NCBI RefSeq assembly: GCF_026230105.1
Contig: NC_079475.1
Coordinates: 13,408,125-13,472,124, forward strand
Length of the DNA: 64,000 nucleotides
Source: Diorhabda sublineata
Lineage: Eukaryota; Arthropoda; Insecta; Coleoptera; Chrysomelidae
Reading direction: 5' to 3'
Shown: one piece after another, positions 46,061 through 58,088 of the stretch
Layout of the letters: the number at the start of each line of letters is the position of its first letter
How positions within the stretch are numbered: position 1 is the first letter of the stretch
The notes under the pieces: model-generated
What the model saw: only the letters and a program-made list of their open reading frames with translations
Told to the model about the DNA's origin: nothing
The model's database searches: none
Made by a program: the position numbers and the translations under genes

Positions 46061-46788
46061 TCAGTGGCTTCAGTGGCAGTTAAAGAGACGATTGTGTATT
46101 ATGTACATCATAAATCTGTTATAATGGCATTGGACTTCTTTTCTATCAAGCTTTAATATATTCTTTGGCTGTGGCATTATATTCATCATTTTATTGTAGA
46201 CGGGACTTTAAAATGAATGTTCTAAAATTAACATTATCCGGCTGGTGGTCATGGTTTTAGAGTATAGCCCACAGACTAACGATTTTATTTTTATCTCTAC
46301 TGCCAGCATATACATTAAAATAATATCTACTTCGGTACAAGTGCACTCAAGTTTTTATTATACAACCTTGAAAGCGACTATAGCTATTTTATATTAGTTT
46401 TACCGTAGCCTTATCTAATGACAATACCGATAGTAACACCGAATAAATTGTCTATGAAGACTAAACTAAAAAATTTCTTTTTTTAATAACTTTATTTGAA
46501 AATTATTTATAAAGTGAAAGTTGTGTAATTGTAAATAGGAAACTGACAAGAAAAAATGTTTAGCTGCCTTCCTGTTTATTTTACTTTAAGTCTAGATTGC
46601 TGTTCGTGGCCTCTTTTTCTATTAACCTGGTTACGTCACGACTATATTTTCAGCTACTTTTTATCAGATTTTTCAGTTTGTTTTCACAAAAAAATATAGC
46701 TTATCTGTGCAAATTTCTTTTGATTTATAAACGAATTTAATGTGCGCCAATTAATGAAAGTTAATCATTAGAATGAAGCTTTTAAAAA
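46061..46788. other. no recognised feature
   Basis: AT-rich spacer. Confidence 0.4.
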
Positions 46789-47900
46789 ATGGAAAAAAAG
46801 CCGTGGTTTCGAGGGACACAAATACGCACAGGATATCCCCTTGAAAAAAAAAACGCAATGGGAAAAGAATTACAAGTTAAAATAGTAGGAGAAAGTGTAA
46901 TAAAGTTGGGAAACAGAGTTTGCTTAGTGAAATTAGCAAAAGGAGAGAAGGGAAGAGAAAAGTTAAGACTATTAACCTATAAAAGACTTTACGTCCGATA
47001 CAATCTATCTCAAAAGGACAGAAAGGTATAAAAACCAATAAGAATTAAAGAAATAATATGAAGATCAGGTATCAAAAGTTATTTATCAATAAAGAATAGA
47101 GGAGGATGGAAAAGGGAAGTTGGGAAACGAAATAAAGACATAAATTCAAAATTGACAGCTACAAGTATAAATGGATACATTAATAGATGTAAATTGGACC
47201 AGACAATGTAGCAGGATACGAAGGAAATTAGCATAAACATTCTAAAGAAGATAACAAACTGCAAATAAGGGAAAAAACGATAAACTTAGGACAATGGAAT
47301 GTGAGAATTACATATGTGAAGGGAGCATTGAAACAATATTGCAAAAAACGAAACAAACTGATGAATTCACAACTAAAATCGACAACCATATATTTTTAGT
47401 AGCGAAAGAACAGGACTCATATTCCCCAAAGAGGATCCACCAATAGTTTTTAAGGCAATATCAAAAAGGAAGTGCTACCTCCGAATCAATGTAAAAAAGG
47501 AGAACTCAACAATTTTGAAAATACAAGTTGCAAGTGAGGATAAGGAAATTAAGGACATAAAAATAGTTATAGCAGACGCTAACGCGGAAATTGACAATGG
47601 GGACATGTACACCCCAGTAATTGCAAAACAGAGTGAATGTAAAGAAACGACTGAGAGTGGGAAAAAATTAATTAACTTTGTAGCAGATATGGAACTTGTT
47701 GCTAGCATAAAACACAGTGATCCAAAATGAAAAATGAAATGAAAGCAAGATATGCAGAAGAAGAAAATACTAACTCAAGTAAAGAGCTTCAATATAATAA
47801 ACAACGAATAAAAACCATAAAGAAAGAGGCTGCTAAAATAATACTAAGGACTGCAAAACATAAAAAGAGCAAAAGTTGTGATGAATAATGTGGGGAAGAA
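46789..47900 (+). pseudogene. RTE-type LINE, N-terminal and endonuclease region, decayed
   Basis: The plus strand reads LRLLTYKRLYVRYNLSQKDR (near 46960-47020), a prelude typical of ORF1-like parts. GQWNVRITYVKGALKQYCKK follows near 47290, matching the WNVR start of AP-type endonucleases. Then GLIFPKEDPPIVFKAISKRK, then DIKIVIADANAEIDNGDMYT (the GDFNA-type block, here ADANAE), then ESGKKLINFVADMELVAS. KKEAAKIILRTAKHKKSK comes last. Multiple stops. The RT part is missing. Confidence 0.7.
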
Positions 47901-49499
47901 AACATGCTTGCTTGCATAAAGTATTGTCAGCCTGCTGACGATGATTAATATAAATGTAGCTTATTTTTTGAAACATGTTCCTAGATATTAGTATTTTGTT
48001 TATTTTTCCTGTCTGTTTGTTTCCTCGAGTTAACTTTACGTCTATGTATTCTTTCTCGACGCTATTTCTTTGTCAATTGTTACAAGGTAGACTTAATTGC
48101 GTGTGTAATTCTACTCTAAGATTTCTCTTTGTTTCATGAAACGCGTCATTTTCATGAACCCGGAATTCAATAGATGCATTCATAAAATCTACATCATTGA
48201 AATTCAATAACATGATTAAGTGAGTAGTTTCTAAATTAAAAATCAATATTTATTTTCAACCATTATAATTTCTTTTTAAATTCAATTAGACGCAAAAATA
48301 ATTATATAATTCTTAATTTGTCGAATATTATTTTTTTAAATTAATAGGTAGTCACATAAAATTGTTATTTCGTCTTTAATTACCTCATTGAATGGAAAAT
48401 TTTACTAGTTATTAGTCACTATGTACCACGAAAATATCTTGAATAAAAGAGTAAACAAATTTATTTTCCTCTTCTATTTCGATCAATTACTCGTGTCGAA
48501 AAATTTAAATAGTTTAAGTATTGACATATATTGACATATTATCTTATATTGTATACCTAGAATTGCATTTCTTGAAAATAAGTTCACTGTGTGTTTACTT
48601 TTGAATAGATTTCCGATATTTTTGTTATCAATCAATTCCGTAAACACACTGTTACTAATTAAATTGATTATTCTCAAAACTCCTCATAAAGTTATGCCTA
48701 TGATGACGATGTCACTATTAACGCAATCTTTCCTTCTTTGTATCTATAAACCGTCCACAATCAAAAGTAAGTAAATACAGCAACAAAATTTACCAACACG
48801 ATGGTTATATCTACTACATTTGATAATTAAGTAAAACATATTTTTGCAACTAAACTTCATTGAAAATTTTGAAATTTTGGTAATTTGGTAATATATTTAC
48901 TCTTTTACTATTATTTTATACATTACAACCACATTTTAATAAATTTAACTTTGTAAATTAGTATCTATGATATTGAATCCTAACTTTACTCCATAACGGA
49001 TTTTTCAGATAATATATTATCAAAAAGTAAAACTTGTATATGACAGACTTTCCTTTATATTTCTGTACTTATATGTCCACAATATTTTCAATTTTTTCTT
49101 CTTCTGTATCTATTATCATATTATGAAAATTTCATTTTTATTGTGTATTTCAGATGAAGTGTGATTTCAAATATATTTTCCGCTCATATTCTTCTAAATA
49201 TGATATCAACAAGAAAGTTCAACTTCTTTGATGTCCGTGTGGGGTTTGGAGCGCCACATCTCAATTGGTGAGTGTTTAACAGCTGCTTGTTTAGGACAAT
49301 TATTTCTATGATAGAAAAATGATTTTTCTCGAAATTTTGTATTTCCAGTGGAATTACGGCTACGGAATCGTTAAAAATGTAGCAGAACGTATTAACTAAA
49401 GGTCGTGAGGTCATCATCCTCCTCCATTAAGTACGAGAACATCAAATAAATTGACTAGGCTCTTAATACCTTTTATAAATCGATTCTGCATATTTGATC
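47901..49499. other. no recognised gene
   Basis: AT-rich. Short frames on either strand have no supportable identity. Confidence 0.4.
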
Positions 49500-49870
49500 A
49501 ATGATTTGGATATGAAACGCTTCTATACTCCTACCAAAAGACCTGAATGTTTTTTTGGACAAGCAATTCTTGGTTTTTTTAACACGTTAATGCGACGTCA
49601 TATTCCAGTATGGTTGTGACTGATTTTTTGTTCAAACATAAAACAAAAGTCATCACTCAGACAGTATATTCGCGATTTGGTTCCCTCTGACTCCTTTGTC
49701 TTCTCCAAACTGGAAAATCTCGCCATTAGACAGTTATTCGAGGAACATACATACGCACGGCACTCATGAAAAATAATGCTGGAAAGCGTATGTATACAAT
49801 TTCTTTGAAACATTCTTACCAGACAGTCTGTGATAAGCAGTGGCGTCGTTTGGTGAGATCCATTTAATTA
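49500..49870 (+). pseudogene. mariner-like transposase fragment with the D3 block
   Basis: The plus strand reads VVTDFLFKHKTKVITQTVYS, then RDLVPSDSFVFSKLENLA, then RQLFEEHTYARHS. The YS.DL.PSD.F.F.KL pattern is the third catalytic block of mariner transposases. The D1 and D2 blocks were not found. The 3' part (from about 49770) recurs near 61280. Confidence 0.6.
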
Positions 49871-50410
49871 ATAAAGCTGTGTTGAACATGCTATCAAAGA
49901 AAATGAGTATGTGGTATCAACCTCTTTACAATCCTTCATAATTCAATCGTATGATGACTCAGACGATTCTGACTACCATGATTATTTATGAAGATACTTA
50001 GGAATTGATGTTTTTCATTTGTTGTCTTTGCAAAGAAATCATTTTTCTTTTTTATGGTCTTTGCTTTGGAATTTCGTTTTCCAGAAAAAAAAACGAATGA
50101 GGCACAAAAAGGGCTCAGTTCACGTCTGATACCCTGTTTTAACCAAACGCCCTTACAGACATGTACATATTACTCGTCTATTGTCGTTTTATACTTTAAT
50201 ATTCATTGTAGGAGGTTAACGAGGTATAAGAATGATAAGTTCGAAGTAGAACTACAAGTTATAATGATTAGATTGTCTTTTAACGAATACTTTCACGCAT
50301 ATAAAATGAGGTATCTACACTTTTGGTAGATCAAACAAAAGTGTCGGCAAGTGCTTCGCACTAGTTTTTATAATCTGCAATTGATATTTCAAGAACTATA
50401 ACTATTTAAG
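49770..50410 (+). repeat. dispersed repeat family W, copy 1
   Basis: Two blocks match 61280-61930 in the same order and orientation: TGATAAGCAGTGGCGTCGTT and, about 280 bp later, CTCAGTTCACGTCTG.TACCC through TACAATCTGCAATTGATATT-like sequence. The spacer between the two blocks differs between the copies. Confidence 0.75.
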
Positions 50411-51395
50411 TGACATTATTAGAGATAAGATTTTCAAGTTTTTAGCATCAAAAGCAGAGTGAAAGATATTTTCTAATTTTTTGATTTATTTGAAGTACGA
50501 TATATTGTTATGTATTACGATGTGTTTTTCTGTTAAAATATTGTTAAAACTTCTATAAATATTAATTCTAAAAATCTTGTTTACAAAATTATTTAAGAGG
50601 TCTGAATCGATATTAACCCATTGCGACTTAAATATTTGTACCTATTCTAATTTTTTCAACCTTGACATTTACAAATTTTCAATAAGCGGCGTCAACAGGT
50701 TTGTATAAGTGAGAAAAAAAAACAGGAAATAAAACTATTACGAATTCGTACAAGTGTCATAAAAATTTTTATTCGAATGATTTCACTCAAAACAACCTTC
50801 AAGGAACAATTAATTTTGGATTGATTTTCATACTCATAAATGTTTTTTAACGGGGTCGTTCAGCAGCAATTTGGTGCACGTGCACCGAAAAGTCTAGTCA
50901 TTGTGAAACTTTTTATCAAGTAGGTACTGAGCCATGTAAAATATTTGTTAGCATGCGTTAAATTAGTGATTTAATTTTTTATAAATGGAACAAAATGGAT
51001 ATTTTTATCAATTCTCCAGCAATTTCTTCAATACCTTATATTGAGAAAAAGGTGTATTTGATAGTCGAAATTGAAATTACTTTATTGAAGTTTGAAAAAA
51101 AATTATTTATCAAGAAAAAAAAATTTAAATAAATAAAGTGGTTTTAATAATCTGACTACTAATCCCGGATGGCAAACTATTAAGAACCCAGTAATTTAAT
51201 ACGTTGATGGAACTTCAAGTGTCTAAGGGACACTAGGGATCACTGAACTGTGACATTGGTTCCCATTAGGAACGGTCCATGTACTTTAAATCTCAACGAA
51301 TATAATAATAACTAGAAATTAGGTAGGAAAATTTATGTTTCTTCACAATTAGGTAATCTTAGAGGATTCGTTAATGAAGGGTAAAATAAGGGACA

Positions 51396-51400
<5 letters not shown>
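50411..51400. other. no recognised feature
   Basis: AT-rich spacer. Confidence 0.4.

Positions 51401-51445
<45 letters not shown>
51401..51445. repeat. (AT)n microsatellite
   Basis: About 45 bases of AT dinucleotide with one interruption near the right end. Confidence 0.9.
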
Positions 51446-51489
51446 CGATTAACATCCCATCAGGAGTGGTGAGATAATTCCGAATCATT

Positions 51490-52070
51490 TGCGCACAATG
51501 CGCACTAAACTGATTGGGAATTCGACTTCAGGTTCTAAACTTAGGGATTTTCCCCGCAAATTTAGGGCAAAATCGTCATTTGACATACCGTGAGATTGAG
51601 GCATACTTGGGCATTAGTTCCACTTGCATATATTCAATATTGTATGAGCTATCAAAAAGATTTGTTCGTGTTGATTATTTCAAGACGATCAGATGCAACA
51701 AAAGTTTTCCGCTCGCGACTAACTTCGAAGCAAATAGGCCAATTCAGAATTTCTTTGTCAGAAGTGTTCAAAAAAATTGAGAAAACAAATCGCAGAATTT
51801 TCCACCACGACAATGCGAGCTTTCATACACCAGTTCAAACAAAAACGTTTTTGAACATTTAAAACATCGAATTGATGTGTCATGAAACCTAATGATTTCT
51901 TCTCATTCCCGCAGATCAAAAATAAATTGCGAAGTCAAAGTTTTTCTACACATGAAGAAGCGGTTGTTGTTGTTGTTCAAATCACTTGTATCTAAATCGG
52001 AATAGAAAAAGTGCTTTTAAAGTTTGTTCAAAAGTGAATTGTTCTGAATGGAGAATGTTTTGAAAAACAA
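51490..52070 (+). pseudogene. mariner transposase fragment
   Basis: The plus strand reads HLTYREIEAYLGISSTCIYS (HTH-type), then NRRIFHHDNASFHTPVQTKT with the D2 block HHDNAS..T. FLNI, a stop, NIELM follows, then a decayed LRSQSFSTHEEA-like end. Parts between the HTH and D2 are deleted and D3 is lost. Confidence 0.75.
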
Positions 52071-52904
52071 GAAAGCCATATCTAATTATAATTATTTATC
52101 TTCAAACTTATGTAGCAACTCTTGTATTAAATGGTGGTGTTCAACTGATTGATTTGCCAGAAAAACGTTTTTTTTTTTGTCAAATTACCAGCACGGAAAA
52201 TGTGCTAGATAGGTAGTTGGCATTAACAAATTTGATAGTATGGTCAGACAATTGTAATTTTTTTCAAATTAGAAAACCCTCATCTTTATACAGAGTCATT
52301 GCTTCAAAAGTTATTCGGGAACAATTTTAGTGAATGCAGAAGATACATTAATAGAAAAGCGCCATGGATGTTGGTAAATAAGTGCCTTGGCAGAAGATCA
52401 GAGTTTCCACTGAAAATAAAATTAACGTTTCTCATAGAATCGTCGCTTCTATTGAAAAACCAGTCGAACTCTGAACTGAAATGGAGTCAGGAAATTAATA
52501 TAACGGAGAAAGAATTTACTGAAGAGCATGAATGTGGGGAAAGTACATTCCTCACTTTTGTTTTTCCACATTCGTGAAAATAATTGAACTTTCCTAACTT
52601 TTGCATTATCAACTACTTCGTCCAATCTATTAACTAATTCAATTAAAGAAAAACAAGTCATATCAATCAATCGAATAATCTGAAGGGTCCACATTGAGTT
52701 GAAAGTCAATGCCAATTTGACAATCCTGGCATCTATGGTTAGTAGAGTTATTTTCTTATTAAAAAATTGAACTTTACCTCAGTCAAGCTGAATAATCATT
52801 CATATCTGTATTTATTAGCGCTGGAAAATTATTCCTCAAATATCAATTTATTATATAAAATGACTACTCATAATTCAAATAAAAACACACAATTTATAGG
52901 CATT
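52071..52904. other. no recognised gene
   Basis: A 92-codon plus-strand frame at 52299-52577 and a partly overlapping antisense frame show no family motif and are unlikely to be genes. Confidence 0.35.
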
Positions 52905-53235
52905 GGAAGTACCACCGAATCAAAGCTGAGTCTGGAATGTTGGAGGACAATCATTGAGCTAGCTGAAGATCGGGCTGGTTTTGATCGCTGGATATGAGAG
53001 AGTCGCGGGCAATAATATATCCAAAGAACTGGCTAACCTTTGGCTAACCACACTTCTATCTGGGTATCTGGGTCCAAATTTGCAGTGGTTTAAGAATATT
53101 TTAAATTGTGGAAAAGGAAAAAAACAAATATGCATGGATGCAGTTATAAGGCTGAAACAAGGCGAAACTTTCATAAGTGAGACAAACCTCTCAGACTGTG
53201 CATCAGAATACTGCGGCAAAATAGAGGCGAGTTAA
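52905..53235 (+). pseudogene. LINE RNase H domain fragment
   Basis: The plus strand reads SLECWRTIIELAEDRAG, then after a frameshift VLIAGYERVAGNNISKELAN, then LGPNLQWFKN and MDAVIRLKQGETFISETNL. The pattern W..L..LA....V.L.W..GH.G..GN..AD.LA with GPEP after it is the second half of RNase H in Jockey/I-type LINEs. Catalytic Asp residues upstream are not present. Confidence 0.55.
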
Positions 53236-53513
53236 CGATAAACAGCCAGCGCAACTATAATCACAGGAAAGAAAATCGTAGAAATTATCTAGTGGAAGAA
53301 CCTTGCTTCAAGTCAAGGACACCTCGATTTGTATTCTCAGTTTTAGTACGAATTTTAAGGAAAAATATATTTTATGCAGGACATCACTTCTACTTATTAT
53401 CTTTGCATTACTATGGTTCAAGTTATCCATGAGCTTCCATATTTTTCTATTATTTAAAATTGGGGCAACTGTTTTTATTAGAAATGAGACATATAATGGT
53501 TTAGTTAAATATA

Positions 53514-53519
53514 TTTATT
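53514..53519 (-). promoter_or_regulatory. candidate polyadenylation signal of PICK1
   Basis: AATAAA on the minus strand, about 80 bases after the PICK1 stop at 53600-53602. It is the first canonical hexamer downstream apart from AT-rich variants. Confidence 0.5.
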
Positions 53520-53599
53520 AATTTGAATTTTTTGCAATCAAAATAATATAAAAAACTATTATTAATATATAATTATAATTTTTCTAGATTTCAATAAAA

Positions 53600-53854
53600 T
53601 TAATCTAATCCTGATAGTAGTGGTTTATGTTGGGGACTGTCTAAGCATAAAGAAGATAACAATGCCCAATTGTCCATATCGTCATAGTTCGGTTCATTTT
53701 GAATATCATTGGGAAGATCGGGCAAAAGAAGATCGGAATGATTGTTGTGATCATTTTTCTCGATAGGTTTTGAAAGATCCGATATCAATTGATCATTGTT
53801 CATGTTCAATATTTCTTCAGCTTCTTCTACTTCTCTATAATCTTCTTCATTCTC
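53600..53854 (-). CDS. PICK1: PICK1 last exon: acidic C-terminal tail
   Basis: Acceptor TTTCAG ends at 53855. Coding starts GAG AAT GAA GAA and runs 84 codons to TAA (53602-53600). The sequence begins ENEEDYREVEEAEEILNM, a Glu-rich stretch like the acidic region after the BAR domain of PICK1. It ends with MDNWALLSSLCLDSPQHKPL and LSGLD. Phase 0 entry matches the upstream exon (55832, ending PLPQ). The tail is less conserved than the BAR part and is identified mainly from position, phase and the acidic block. An upstream in-frame ATG at 53947 lies in the intron and is not a start. Confidence 0.88.
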   Translation of the reverse strand, partial: ENEEDYREVEEAEEILNMNNDQLISDLSKPIEKNDHNNHSDLLLPDLPNDIQNEPNYDDMDNWALLSSLCLDSPQHKPLLSGLD

Positions 53855-54479
53855 CTGAAATAAATTAATAACCACATAAATGTTATTGGCAATGTATAAT
53901 AAGTAAATTCGACAGAAGGATACAAGAACTTTAGCACAGTAAAACATTGTTTAATAGGTTCCTAAGTAATATATATATAAAATTCAGTTTTTATACTATA
54001 ACTGAATAATAGTATATTAAAGTTTAGGCCCGTCTGGCAGGGGGTAGTAACCGTAATAAATATCATATGGATATGGATAAGGTGATTCGTAAAGTTCTTA
54101 TGAAGAAAATATAGAAAATTGGATTATTTTCGTTGTTCTAGGGGCAACCAAAATCAGTCTGATACTTAATTATTGTCTTACGTCGTATATAAAATGAAGA
54201 AACCTCTGGTGTGTGAAAAGGTTACATAATTTAACCTCAATTAGTGCGTCAAATAGGCAACTCACTGAATTCAGAATCGTGATACATTTCTCATAAAATC
54301 ACAAGTAGAACGTTTTCAGATTCAACCAATTCATAAATTTGAAGTTCCCTCGGGATTGACGACTACCGCCGGCATCATTTGCCATAATAGAACGGGTACA
54401 TACTATAAAAAAATTACCTGGTCCGTACCCTGGACTGCAAATACGAGGTTCACCATGAATTCATTTCAAAAGGGTACAA

Positions 54480-54740
54480 CTTAAGTATTTTGAGAAAGAA
54501 TTAGTCCTAAACGATTGAATTTGTGGAAAAACATTCATGGATTATTCACCACGATAATGGGCGTTCAAATTCCTGCAAGATTGCGACTGATTTTTTGGCC
54601 AAACAAGAGATTCATCGCTCAGTCATTAATTTTGGCTTCCTCTTTTCGAAACTCAAAATACGTTTTCGGGTAATGTGCTATAAAAAGTAATTTGTTGAAG
54701 GTATTCCCAGCCGAGGCTTACAAGTATATGAAAAATTGGA
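54480..54740 (+). pseudogene. mariner-like transposase fragment in a PICK1 intron
   Basis: The plus strand reads HSWIIHHDNGRSNS, then CKIATDFLAKQEIHRSVINF, resembling the D2 block HHDNA..H and the following helix of mariner. The rest is decayed. Confidence 0.5.
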
Positions 54741-54854
54741 TTCCGAGTTGGCATATTCGGATACGATCTTTTTAACTAAAATATTTTCAAAGATGGCCTA
54801 CTTTCGGTTCTACCGGAAGTCGACTGTAACTTTGTCATTTTAAATAGAATACCC

Positions 54855-55745
54855 TATATATTAATACATTTTTGAAATTTACGTAAAATTTTAGTATACT
54901 TTTGTCAAAAAACCATTTTCGAAAAATACATACTCTTTGAGTTATTATTTTTTTTGTAAAATATTTGACCGTTGCAGACCCTTATTTGACCTAATAAGGA
55001 TACCCTGGAAGATATGAAAATGGTTTCTATGCGGTTGCTTTTAGCAAGGTCAGAGATATTTGAATCTATGTTGAAAAATTTGTCATTTTATACAGGGTGT
55101 ATATAAAAAGTGGAACCACCCGATTTTTTCTATTTCAATGCATTCAGGGGTAAAAAATAAGGCAAGTTCATGTATACTTTCCTATACCTAAACCTTAACG
55201 TTATACAGATATTGATTGTTTTCTCTAAATTTTTAGATATGCAGGTGTGGTTTAAATTTTATTTTGACCGGTTGATACAAGCACTAGGAAATAAAAAAGT
55301 ATTTTTCTTCATCTTTCAATGTCTGTAAAAAAATCAAATCAAATTGTATTTACTAATCCTTATTTTTTACCCCTGAATTCATTAAAAAAATGAAGAAATT
55401 TGATATTTATGAAGTTAAGCTTTGAACACTTTTTATACACACCCTGTATAAAATCAAACATTTTTAAGTACAGATTAAAATATGTCTAGCCTTGCTAAAA
55501 GCAACTAAACATAAACCATTCTCATATCTCTGAGGTTATCCTCGTAAAAAAATAATTTATAAGCAACGGTCTCCAAGGGTCAAATTTTTTACAAAAAAAT
55601 TTATAACTCAAAAAGTATTAATTGTTCGAAAGAAGTTTTTAAAAATACCATATCCGAAAACCCAAACGTAGAAATTTTCATGATTTTACTATATGTATTT
55701 TACCATATACAGATAGTTTTATCTCGTCTTGTGACACCCTGTATA
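54855..55745. repeat. fold-back repeat family Y, complete inverted copy
   Basis: The left arm (about 54860-55163) and right arm (about 55363-55740) are diverged inverted copies. TATACAGGGTGTATATAAAA on the left pairs with TTTTTATACACACCCTGTAT on the right, and ATTCAGGGGTAAAAAATAAG with TTATTTTTTACCCCTGAAT. A unique core of about 200 bp separates the arms. It has no coding capacity. The ends are blurred, so the superfamily is undetermined. Confidence 0.82.
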
Positions 55746-55831
55746 ACAGATTCTTAGCTTGTGGATTTTCAAATTTTTTCCAAATACAGATAAGTTATAA
55801 GAAATGTGATCAATGTTCATCATTAACTTAC

Positions 55832-56084
55832 CTGTGGTAATGGAGTTGTCGATTTATATTGGAAGGCAGTATTAGTTAAATCCACTTCTACGGGAAACAA
55901 AGCTGGTCCTTCGAAAAGTTGCAATGTTTTAGTATGTAGTTCTGCTAGGCCGTTAATTATTTTAACCAAATGACCGCCTAGAGATTGTATATGTTTGTTG
56001 TCTAGCAATTCCATTTTTACCAATACATCTGCTCTCAATTTCGCAAACCTACTTCGTGCTAATTGACGACATCGAAGAATCAAT
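55832..56084 (-). CDS. PICK1: PICK1 BAR-domain exon (third exon seen)
   Basis: PICK1 is a PDZ-plus-BAR scaffold that binds and bends membranes and controls receptor and vesicle trafficking. This 253 bp exon starts with the last base of an Arg codon and reads LILRCRQLARSRFAKLRADV, then KMELLDNKHIQSLGGHLVKI, then FPVEVDLTNTAFQYKS, ending TTPLPQ. The ILRCRQ.AR.RF..(L/M)R.DVL.KMELLD.KH block is a hallmark of the PICK1 BAR domain and separates it from the related ICA69 family. Acceptor TTTGTAG at 56086-56085 and donor GTAAGT from 55831. Open throughout. Confidence 0.95.
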
Positions 56085-56237
56085 CTACAAATTACGTAAT
56101 AATATGATTCAAGAGAACTCGTAGCAGACATTCGGTTGTAATAGCGCTGGAATACGAATAGAAATGCCCATACTAGAAGATATATGTTTAAAGCATTTGT
56201 TTTATAATTTTGTTTTAGTATTTTCTTTCCGTGTAAA

Positions 56238-58088
56238 CAGTAGAAACTTGATTATCCGGCTCTCAGTTATACGGATTCGCGATTATCCGGACTATCAACT
56301 GCGACCAATTAAAGTAATTAAGTAATATTGCGCCAAGCTACAAAATGTTTAACATATATACTAAGAATCCAATGTATGCAAGCATGAACCAGTCGGAACT
56401 GGTATTATCCCGCCCGCGCCCCACGGGATCGCAGCCCCACGCGTTTCGTTATTGATTTAGTTAGTTACTTCGCTCTGATGTACGTGTCGCGTTTAAATAT
56501 TTGAAAATGTCAAAGCGTAAGAGAGTGGTGTTATCGCTTAACCTGCACAGTGCCATAATGAAAACACAAATATTGATGTCTTTTGGCCAAAGTTTTTTTT
56601 ATTGTATTACTTCATTTTTAGTCAAATAATAATAAAAATATTGAATACAGTGAAATATTCAAGTTATTTTCCAAAAGAACGACCTTTTTCGTCGTCGGAT
56701 TGCACGACCTCAAGCGTCTGATATATTTTATAAGCTGACACGTATTCTTGTTGATTTCTGTGTTGTTTGGCGCCTTGGCTGCTTAGTATTTGTTCTGACT
56801 TTGGTGGAATTCACGTCGTTTACGTGTCTTGCTAGCGATTGCAGCTTAGGATTTATACCGACTCTCTATATTGACATGATTTGGATTCTGTATTATGTTT
56901 AGAATGGGAAGTTACGAGGAAGAGCAGGGAAGTTGAAAAAATTATGTTATAAGATGTTTTATCAGCTAGTGACGACGATTTTTCGCCCGATGTGAGTGAA
57001 TATGAACCATCGGATAGTGATTTATCTAGTTCAAAAGAGGATCCCGAAAGGACAAGGAAGAAAATTAGACTTTCTATTTCACCGAAAGTTGCAGTTCAAA
57101 CAGTGAGTTTGAAAACTTTGAAAACTTCAGCAAAACGTGTAGTTATTCCAGAAGTATCCAGTTCCGCTTCTAAATTCTCAATCACTCCCGCCGTCAGCTG
57201 ACACTGACAATTTAGATCATATTATAGAAGAAGTTATACGAAAAAATTTTAACTGAAGAAAATGCAGACGAAGGAGAAGGACCGACAAATTGTTAGAGAG
57301 AGAAATTGGAAAAATTAAAATCAAATCTTTGCCTCCTAATGATACAACTAATGGAACGAAGTATTATAGAAAACAACTTTTACGTAGATTGTTATCTGTT
57401 GATGAGGATGATGTAGAGGTCGTTTTATCATTTTTTAAGGGAATAAATATAAAGTTAGTTAGTAGATTTGATTGAAAGGAAAACTTAAAACAAGCCTTTG
57501 AATAGAGTACTTAATCGGAAGAATGAAAATTCAATAACCAATACGGATGATTTTATTTTGGAGGATTTGATTTGGTTAATATTAAAGATACAAATATGCC
57601 AGGATTGTAATTATGATGATTTCAAAATGGGTCACTTGTGACAGTGATGATCAAGGCTTTCAGATTATGTCGTATGATGAAATCGTAGAAAACATATTGC
57701 AGATAAATGAGCAACAGGAGATACAAGAAGATGACACAGAAGAAAATCTAAACGTGGAAAATGATGTAGGACCATCTCTTGATGAAGCACTTCAGGCTCT
57801 GGAAACAGTTTTTAAATTGTTTGAAAAACAAACAGAGAGTGATACTACAGCTGAAATGAATTCGTAATATAACATCAATGGAGAGAAAAACTAGTTAACG
57901 TCAAATGTCAATTACCAAATATTTTAAACCAAATTAAACTTATTATCAAATTATTACTATTTTTTATTAATAATATTATTACTTATTGATTAATATTACT
58001 ATTATTATACTTATTTTATTTCACAAAACCTGTTTTTCTTCATACATTCGATTATCCGAAATTAGTCCAGTTAATCGAGTTTCGACTG
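56238..58088 (+). mobile_element. Tigger/pogo DNA transposon, degenerate, 1851 bp
   Basis: Left end CAGTAGAAACTTGATTATCC and the reverse complement of the right end CAGTCGAAACTCGATTAACT form short inverted repeats of the CAGTNGAAACTCGATTATCCGG type characteristic of Tigger/pogo. A TA follows the right end (58089-58090). Remnants of the transposase lie inside. A stretch at about 56590-57230 does not look like Tigger and may be a later insertion. Confidence 0.85.
56507..57867 (+). pseudogene. Tigger/pogo transposase remnants
   Basis: ATG at 56507 begins MSKRKRVVLSLN, the usual start before the pipsqueak-type HTH, then the frame is lost. Later blocks: KYYRKQLLRRLLSVDED (near 57358) and SFFKGINIK, then KQAFNRVLNRKNEN in another frame. 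The C-terminal frame is ISKWVTCDSDDQGFQIMSYD, then GPSLDEALQALETVFKLFEK, ending at TAA 57867. CENP-B-type DNA binding and most catalytic residues are missing. Confidence 0.8.

Larger units (their letters stand above)
53855..55831 (-). other. PICK1: PICK1 intron between exons C and D (1977 bp)
   Basis: Donor GTAAGT at 55831 and acceptor at 53855. Holds a decayed mariner fragment (54480-54740) and the fold-back repeat 54855-55745. Confidence 0.88.

Noticed and set aside
56238..58088. Possible PICK1 exon in the large intron
   Set aside because: The flanking exons join in phase (AG|A for Arg) without it, and the interval is bounded by Tigger inverted repeats.
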